This document shows, one piece after another, positions 15,029 through 19,567 of a DNA stretch of 19,567 nucleotides. The DNA lies in NCBI GenBank assembly GCA_020048595.1, contig JAIFMH010000177.1, positions 1 through 19,567 of the forward strand, given 5' to 3'. This stretch comes from Bacteroidota bacterium (lineage in GTDB: Bacteria; Bacteroidota; Bacteroidia; Bacteroidales; UBA4417). Position 1 is the first letter of the stretch, and each line of letters starts with the position of its first letter. Under the pieces are notes generated by a model. The model saw only the letters and a list, made by a program, of their open reading frames with translations, was not told the DNA's origin and searched no databases. The translations under genes and the position numbers were made by a program.

Positions 15029-15049
15029 AAAGTTAAATATAACTTTTTT
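15029..15049 (+). terminator. Weak terminator-like hairpin downstream of treS
   Basis: AAAGTTA (15029-15035) and TAACTTT (15040-15046) form a 7 bp stem with a 4 nt loop, and the T-run continues to 15049. Only one pair is G-C, so stability is low. It lies 89 bp after the treS stop codon, a plausible but unproven place for a transcript end. Confidence 0.35.
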
Positions 15050-15075
15050 GCGGAAATGGGCTTAAATGACTAATG

Positions 15076-15340
15076 AATGAGCATCGAATGACAACTAATC
15101 CCTCTCAAAAACGCAAACCCTCAACCATCAACCATTGACTGACCATCGAATGACAACTAATCCCTCACAAAAACTCATCCCCCTCAACCATCAACCATTG
15201 AATGACCATTGAATGACAACTAATCCTTCATAAAAACTCATCCCCTCAACCATCAACCATTGCATGACCATCGAATGACAACTAACATAACTCAACCACT
15301 TGTAAAACTCATTCGTCAACCATTGAATGACCATTGAAAT
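15076..15340. repeat. Tandem repeat, unit about 62-70 bp, three full copies plus partial ends
   Basis: Full units begin with TCAACCATCAACCATTG at 15121, 15184 and 15246, giving lengths of 63, 62 and 70 bp. Each continues with a TGACCATYGAATGACAACTAA block and then an ACTCATCCCC-like end. A partial unit precedes (15076-15120, GAATGACAACTAATCCCTC) and another follows (15316-15340). The third unit has an extra stretch (CATAACTCAACCACTTGT). Units also contain smaller sub-repeats (CAACCAT; TTGAATGACCA). The array ends 28 bp before the next start codon, so it sits in the likely leader or promoter region. Confidence 0.88.
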
Positions 15341-15368
15341 TCTGCAATTTATTTAAAACATCCTCCCT

Positions 15369-18300
15369 ATGCCCCCAAAATATCTTTTCGAAGCCGTAAT
15401 TTTCGATCTTGATGGTGTTATCACCCGAACAGCACTGGTTCATAGCCACGCCTGGAAAAAAATGTTCGACGACTTCCTGCGTCAACGTGAAAAAGAATTT
15501 GGTGAACCATTTAAGGAATTCACACAAAAGGATGATTACCTGCCTTATGTAGATGGGAAACCACGTTACGAAGGAGTAAAATCATTTCTCGAATCACGCG
15601 GAATTCATATTCCTTTCGGCGATCCTACAGATGTGGTTGAAATGGAAACCGTTTGCGGATTAGGCAACCGGAAAAACATAACATTTAATGAGGTTTTGAA
15701 ACGGGATGGAGTAAGCGTGTATGAATCAACGGTTCAGTTGATGCACGATCTGAAAAAAGAAGGAATTAAAATAGGCGTGGCATCATCGAGTAAAAACTGC
15801 GAGGCGGTTCTGGAAGCTGCCGGTTTGATGCCCCTTATCGAAACACGCGTTGATGGTGTTGTATCGGTTGAGTTAGGACTGAAAGGCAAACCCGAACCGG
15901 ATATTTTTACAACCGCAGCCGCCAATCTTGGCGTTAAGCCTCATAATGCCATTGTTGTTGAAGATGCCACATCGGGTGTTGCAGCAGGCAAGGCCGGAAA
16001 TTTCGGACTGGTTCTTGGTTTGGCCCGTGAAGAAAATCAAAATGAACTCCTGATAAACGGAGCCGATATTGTAATTGATGATATCTCCGAAACTTCCCTG
16101 GAAGAACTGAATGATTGGTTTAAAAAAGGAATGGAAGCCGACGGCTGGAATATAACGTATAACACCTACGAGCCCAATAAGGAACGTACCCGCGAAGCTT
16201 TGCTTACTGTTGGAAACGGGTACTCCGGAACACGCGGAGCAATGGATGAATGTGATGCCAACGCTATAAATTATCCCGGAACTTATATTGCCGGGCTTTA
16301 CAACCGCCTGAGTACTCCTATTGCCGGCCGCGATGTGTGGAACGAAGATTTTGTTAACACCCCCAACTGGTTGCCTGTTACTTTCTGTATCAACGATGGT
16401 AAGTGGTTCGATATTAATAATACTGAAATAATTTCGATACAACGTAAACTTGATTTTAAAACAGGTCTGCTTACCCGATCGCTTAAAGTAAAAGATGAAA
16501 ACGGAAACGAAACCTTAATAGAATCAAAAAGGTTTACTTCCATGGCTGATCCGCATTTATCAGCTTTGCAATATTCAGTAAAACCTCTGAATTATAGCGG
16601 TAAAATCACTATTAAAACCGGATTAAACGGTGCCATTATCAATGATGGTGTTGAACGGTATAAATCCCTCAACCAGCAACATCTGAAACCGGTGGAACAG
16701 GGAGCTGCCCGAGACAGGCAATATGTAGTTGCTTCCACTACTCAGTCCGGAACCGTTATTGCTGAAGCTGCTGATCTCTATTTCTTTCAGGATGGCATTT
16801 CTTTGGATGTTGAGCTTTATCACTCCATCTCTCCAGCTGCTGTTTACAGTACTGCATCTTTTGAACTTGAAAAGAATGAGGAAGTAACTCTTGTAAAAAA
16901 AGTAGCTATTTATACTTCTAAAAAGGATGATGTTACTGATCCTTTATCTTCAGCTAGAACAAAACTGGATGCTGTTAAAGGCGAGTTTGATACACTTCTT
17001 GCCGAAAGCACAGCAGCCTGGGATAAAATCTGGGCCAAAGTGGATATGCAGGTAACCGGCGATCGTTTTTCGCAAAAACTACTCCGTCTCCATCTCTATC
17101 ATTTGATGGTAAGCATGTCGCCACATAACAGCAGCATCGATGCCAGCGTTACAGCACGCGGATTGCATGGTGAAGCGTATCGCGGCCATATTTTCTGGGA
17201 CGAACTATTTATTCTGCCTCTTTATGATATAAATCTCCCTGAAGTAGCAAAATCAATGCTGATGTATCGCTACCGCAGGCTGGAGAAATCAAGGGAATAC
17301 GCTAAAGAATATGGGTATTCGGGAGCAATGTTTGCCTGGCAGAGCGGATCCGACGGTCGTGAGGAAACCCAGGTCATCCATCTTAATCCACTTAACGGAC
17401 AATGGGATGTGGATCACAGTTCGCTACAGCGTCACGTTTCACTGGCGGTGGCTTTCGACATCTGGCAATATTACCAGATTACCGAGGATCATGACTTTAT
17501 GAAGTCTTACGGCACCGAAATGTTCCTTGAAATATGCCGTTTCTGGGCGAGCAAATGCCATTGGAACGAAAAACGCCATCGGTACGATCTCACCAAAGTG
17601 ATGGGACCTGATGAGTTTCATGAGCTTTATCCGGATGCAGAAGAAGGTGGATTGAATAACAACGCATACACAAACCTCATGGTTGCCTGGGCTTTCCATA
17701 AGGCGGCACTGATTCTGGACTCCTATGGTGAAAGCGGATCAGCTGAATTCGAAAAGCTGGGGTTCAAAGCTGATGAACTCGATTTGTGGAAGGATATATC
17801 CGGCAAACTATTCCTCGATATTAATCCGGAAGGCATCATTGCGCAATACGAAGGCTACTTTAATCTGAAAGAACTCGATTGGGAATACTACAAGCAGAAA
17901 TACGGTAATATTTACCGCATGGACCGTATTCTGAAAGCTGAGGGACTGACTCCTGACGAGTTTAAAGTTTCGAAACAGGCAGATATGCTGATGACTTTTT
18001 ATAATCTTGAAAAGTCGGAGGTTGACAATTTGCTTGCAGGTTTGGGATATAAATTGCCGTCAGATTACTTACAACGAAATCTTGAATACTATTTTGGCCG
18101 TACTTCACACGGTTCAACACTGAGCCGGATTGTACACGCAAGATTAGCTTCCATTGCAGGCAACAGGGAAATGAGCTGGAGCTTATACTCCGATGCGTTA
18201 GCAAGTGATTTTGTGGATATACAGGGTGGAACTACAGCCGAAGGAATTCACGCCGGTGTAATGGCTGGAACTGTTCTTATTGCTCTCAGCACATTTGCCG

Positions 18301-18515
18301 GAATTTCCTTCGACCAGGAACATTTATCGGTACAGCCTTCAATGCCTGATGCATGGGAATCATTAAGTTTTGGAATAAGTTTTAAAGGAACCCGTTTCCA
18401 AATGACTATCACCAAGACTCAACTATTTGTGAGTGCAGATAAAGACTCTATACTCCTGATTAATAACAAGAAAATCAATATTACCAAAGGGAAAGACAGT
18501 CTTTTAGCCATCTGA
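15369..18515 (+). CDS. Fusion of beta-phosphoglucomutase (HAD) and GH65 disaccharide phosphorylase
   Basis: A bifunctional cytoplasmic enzyme of 1048 residues. Residues 1 to about 245 form a beta-phosphoglucomutase of the HAD superfamily: VIFDLDGVI with nucleophile D13 and acid/base D15, VASSSKN, KGKPEPDIF and VVEDATSGVAAGKAG. The rest (from about 255, WNITYNTYEP and LLTVGNGYSGTRGAMDE) is a GH65 protein with the usual order of N-terminal beta domain, (alpha/alpha)6 barrel and C-terminal sheet. Barrel motifs include GEAYRGHIFWDEL (W610-D611-E612), MGPDEFHELYPD with candidate general acid E749, and NNNAYTNLM. GH65 phosphorylases split trehalose, maltose or kojibiose into glucose plus beta-glucose-1-phosphate, which the fused mutase turns into glucose-6-phosphate. 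Residues 657-689, between AMFAWQ and QRHVS, are unusual and may mark a separate subfamily. Substrate is unproven: trehalose is suggested by treS next door, maltose by the locus. Neither catalytic half shows a frameshift or a missing key residue. Confidence 0.9.
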   Translation: MPPKYLFEAVIFDLDGVITRTALVHSHAWKKMFDDFLRQREKEFGEPFKEFTQKDDYLPYVDGKPRYEGVKSFLESRGIHIPFGDPTDVVEMETVCGLGNRKNITFNEVLKRDGVSVYESTVQLMHDLKKEGIKIGVASSSKNCEAVLEAAGLMPLIETRVDGVVSVELGLKGKPEPDIFTTAAANLGVKPHNAIVVEDATSGVAAGKAGNFGLVLGLAREENQNELLINGADIVIDDISETSLEELNDWFKKGMEADGWNITYNTYEPNKERTREALLTVGNGYSGTRGAMDECDANAINYPGTYIAGLYNRLSTPIAGRDVWNEDFVNTPNWLPVTFCINDGKWFDINNTEIISIQRKLDFKTGLLTRSLKVKDENGNETLIESKRFTSMADPHLSALQYSVKPLNYSGKITIKTGLNGAIINDGVERYKSLNQQHLKPVEQGAARDRQYVVASTTQSGTVIAEAADLYFFQDGISLDVELYHSISPAAVYSTASFELEKNEEVTLVKKVAIYTSKKDDVTDPLSSARTKLDAVKGEFDTLLAESTAAWDKIWAKVDMQVTGDRFSQKLLRLHLYHLMVSMSPHNSSIDASVTARGLHGEAYRGHIFWDELFILPLYDINLPEVAKSMLMYRYRRLEKSREYAKEYGYSGAMFAWQSGSDGREETQVIHLNPLNGQWDVDHSSLQRHVSLAVAFDIWQYYQITEDHDFMKSYGTEMFLEICRFWASKCHWNEKRHRYDLTKVMGPDEFHELYPDAEEGGLNNNAYTNLMVAWAFHKAALILDSYGESGSAEFEKLGFKADELDLWKDISGKLFLDINPEGIIAQYEGYFNLKELDWEYYKQKYGNIYRMDRILKAEGLTPDEFKVSKQADMLMTFYNLEKSEVDNLLAGLGYKLPSDYLQRNLEYYFGRTSHGSTLSRIVHARLASIAGNREMSWSLYSDALASDFVDIQGGTTAEGIHAGVMAGTVLIALSTFAGISFDQEHLSVQPSMPDAWESLSFGISFKGTRFQMTITKTQLFVSADKDSILLINNKKINITKGKDSLLAI

Positions 18516-18570
18516 TCTGAACTTTAAGTAATTGGATTTAACTTTGCACAAATGCAATAATTTTCTCAAC

Positions 18571-18664
18571 CACACAGAACGCAAAGGAATTTGCACAAAG
18601 AAAGCGGAGAAATAATTATAAGAACTTTGCGTACCTCCGCGTTTTCCTTTGCGTGCTCTGCGTT
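18571..18664. repeat. Imperfect inverted repeat with ACGCAAAGGAA arms
   Basis: ACGCAAAGGAA (18579-18589) is matched in reverse complement by TTCCTTTGCGT (18644-18654), and GCGGAG (18604-18609) by CTCCGC (18635-18640). The outer parts (CACAGA and TCTGCG) are also nearly complementary. The left arm carries extra bases. From memory, CTTTGCG/CGCAAAG-rich inverted elements like this recur between genes in many Bacteroidota genomes. It fills most of the 181 bp gap before the kinase gene. Confidence 0.7.
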
Positions 18665-18696
18665 AAAAATAAAACAACTTCTAAAAAATAAAAAAT

Positions 18697-19344
18697 ATGT
18701 TAGGCGACGTACTATTGATTACCGAAAAGCATCAAAAAGCAGGTGAAATCATTATTGAGCAAATTCTTGCCAACCAGAAACCGAAAATGATGATTGGTAT
18801 TTCAGGAGAATCCGGTTCAGGAAAATCGGAACTGGCTCATGTTATTGCCAAAGGCTTACGCAAACATGGCATTTTTGCCAAACCTATCCATATTGATAAC
18901 TATTACCGGATTCTTCCGCTGCTACGCACCGAATGGCGCAAGGAAAACGGAATTCAGAAGGTGGTTGGCTACGGTGAATATGACTGGGATACCATTAACC
19001 GCAATATTGCTGAGTTTAAAGCAGGGAAAGTATCAACCGGTCCATGTGTTGACCTGGTAACTGAACAGGTTGATCTGCTTACTACTGACTATTCAACAGT
19101 TGATATGATAGTGGTAGATGGTTTATATGCCATAAAAACTGAAGGTATCGACCTGAGTATTTTTATTGAACTCACCTATCATGAAACGAAAAAAGCACAG
19201 GTTGTTCGTGGCAAGGAACCTCAGAATGATTACCGTATGGCTGTGCTCGAACAGGAACATCTGATGGTGCAGGCGCTGAAGCCAAAAGCGGATATTCTGA
19301 TTACGATGGAGTATGAGGTGGAGATAGTGAAAAGTGAAAAGTGA
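18697..19344 (+). CDS. Uridine-kinase-like P-loop kinase, substrate unknown
   Basis: A cytoplasmic ATP-dependent kinase of the phosphoribulokinase/uridine kinase fold, 215 residues. The Walker A motif is GESGSGKS (37-44) within MMIGISGESGSGKSE. Other family features are HIDNYYR (D67-R71), YGEYDWD (95-98 for YDWD), which takes the place of the substrate-binding segment, and VVDGLYAI with D141 after a hydrophobic strand, resembling the Walker B region. The start is the ATG at 18697; upstream is repeat sequence. The ATP-binding half is convincing, but nothing shows that uridine is the substrate. Its place after a phosphorylase that releases free sugar suggests a sugar or sugar-derivative kinase, which is inference. 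The last codons (KSEK) lie in a 7 bp tandem repeat and may not matter for function. Confidence 0.8.
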   Translation: MLGDVLLITEKHQKAGEIIIEQILANQKPKMMIGISGESGSGKSELAHVIAKGLRKHGIFAKPIHIDNYYRILPLLRTEWRKENGIQKVVGYGEYDWDTINRNIAEFKAGKVSTGPCVDLVTEQVDLLTTDYSTVDMIVVDGLYAIKTEGIDLSIFIELTYHETKKAQVVRGKEPQNDYRMAVLEQEHLMVQALKPKADILITMEYEVEIVKSEK

Positions 19345-19345
19345 A
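19326..19345. repeat. 7 bp tandem repeat AGTGAAA overlapping the kinase stop codon
   Basis: AGTGAAA occurs at 19326-19332 and 19333-19339, followed by AGTGAA at 19340-19345. The third unit supplies the TGA stop at 19342-19344, so the C-terminal residues KSEK are encoded by the repeat. Confidence 0.75.
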
Positions 19346-19446
19346 GAACGAATAACGAACATTAAATCGGGAAGAGTGAATGATATAATTGGTTCCTGAA
19401 GGAATATACGGTTCATCTTCACAGATACAGACAATTTTGATATACC

Positions 19447-19475
19447 AAAAACGGCTCCCGAAAGGAGCCGTTTTT
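19447..19475. terminator. Strong bidirectional intrinsic terminator
   Basis: AAAAACGGCTCC (19447-19458) pairs perfectly with GGAGCCGTTTTT (19464-19475) around a 5 nt loop (CGAAA). The stem is flanked by an A-run on the left and a T-run on the right, so it can terminate transcripts from either strand. It lies 102 bp after the kinase stop codon and 2 bp from the stop codon of the minus-strand gene on its other side. Confidence 0.93.
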
Positions 19476-19477
19476 GT

Positions 19478-19567
19478 TTACATTTTAATTTCGTCCTGGT
19501 TTTTATTTAAAAACCTGTAATCTGTTAACTGGTATGAATTTACCGGGGCCAGATCAATCCATTTTTT
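19478..19567 (-). CDS. 3' end of an unidentified minus-strand gene
   Basis: On the minus strand an open frame enters at the window edge and ends with a TAA at 19480-19478. It gives 29 residues, including WIDLAPVNSYQLTDYRFLNK and the end DEIKM. The frame is short, so openness alone is weak evidence, but the intrinsic terminator begins 2 bp beyond the stop, as expected for a gene end facing the kinase gene. The composition is ordinary for a protein. I do not recognise the family. Confidence 0.5.
   Translation of the reverse strand, partial: KKWIDLAPVNSYQLTDYRFLNKNQDEIKM

Larger units (their letters stand above)
14941..15368. other. Spacer between treS and the mutase-phosphorylase gene (428 bp)
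   Basis: No gene is supported here. The first 120 bp are AT-rich and contain a perfect ATTAAATTTAAT palindrome and a weak terminator-like hairpin at 15029-15049. From about 15076 to 15340 it is a decayed tandem repeat, described separately. The last 28 bp before the next start are AT-rich with no Shine-Dalgarno sequence. Confidence 0.75.

Noticed and set aside
15121..15315. CRISPR array
   Set aside because: The units of about 62-70 bp are wholly repetitive with no unique spacers between short identical repeats, and no cas genes are present.
15873..16442. 189-codon minus-strand open frame inside the mutase-phosphorylase gene
   Set aside because: It is antisense to conserved HAD and GH65 motifs and looks like a shadow frame.
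18539..18546. TAACTTTG as a promoter for the kinase gene
   Set aside because: It matches the -7 consensus but lacks a -33 element, and it lies before a large inverted repeat; kept only as a weak possibility.
1..19567. tRNA, rRNA, insertion sequence or prophage genes
   Set aside because: I saw no tRNA- or rRNA-like sequence and no transposase, integrase or phage protein among the translated frames.

Overview
The window looks like a starch/malto-oligosaccharide utilisation locus from a member of the Bacteroidota. The signs are a SusC/SusD pair followed by SusE/SusF-type lipoproteins, an amylase with a type IX secretion (T9SS) C-terminal sorting domain, the absence of Shine-Dalgarno sequences before most starts, and a TAnnTTTG-type promoter element before susC. 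The base composition is moderately AT-rich. The order within the phylum is not resolved; Bacteroidales/Marinilabiliales-like is a guess.

Layout, left to right: (1) 2-172, the 3' end of a gene whose tail resembles the C-terminal beta domain of a GH13 enzyme. (2) 343-3057, a large secreted multidomain GH13 alpha-amylase with a T9SS tail. (3) 3058-3509, a convergent intergenic stretch full of short degenerate repeats. (4) 3510-4520, minus strand, a LacI-family regulator. (5) 4521-5294, the divergent control region, with a palindrome near lacI, two abutting LacI-type operator-like palindromes, a candidate promoter and a structured leader. (6) 5295-12953, a susC-susD-susE-susF operon with short gaps, a large hairpin between susE and susF, and a hairpin terminator after susF. 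(7) 13252-14940, a trehalose-synthase-type GH13 enzyme without a signal peptide. (8) 14941-15368, a spacer with a tandem repeat of about 62-70 bp. (9) 15369-18515, a natural fusion of beta-phosphoglucomutase and a GH65 disaccharide phosphorylase. (10) 18697-19344, a uridine-kinase-like P-loop kinase of unknown substrate. (11) 19447-19475, a strong bidirectional terminator, followed by the 3' end of a minus-strand gene.

Inferred working model: the T9SS amylase cuts starch outside the cell, SusD/E/F capture glucans on the surface, and SusC imports oligosaccharides with TonB. The upstream, truncated GH13-like enzyme probably helps degrade them. In the cytoplasm, the TreS-like enzyme could interconvert maltose and trehalose. 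The GH65 half could phosphorolyse a disaccharide to glucose plus beta-glucose-1-phosphate, and the fused mutase would convert the latter to glucose-6-phosphate. The kinase is a candidate for handling the free sugar, but its substrate cannot be read from sequence. The LacI protein probably controls susCDEF through the tandem sites, replacing the SusR-type regulator of the textbook Bacteroides sus system.

The most interesting points are the TreS / mutase-phosphorylase fusion / orphan kinase module, the tandem operator, and the fact that several families of short repeats cluster at the gene-module boundaries while the sus operon interior has none that I noticed.
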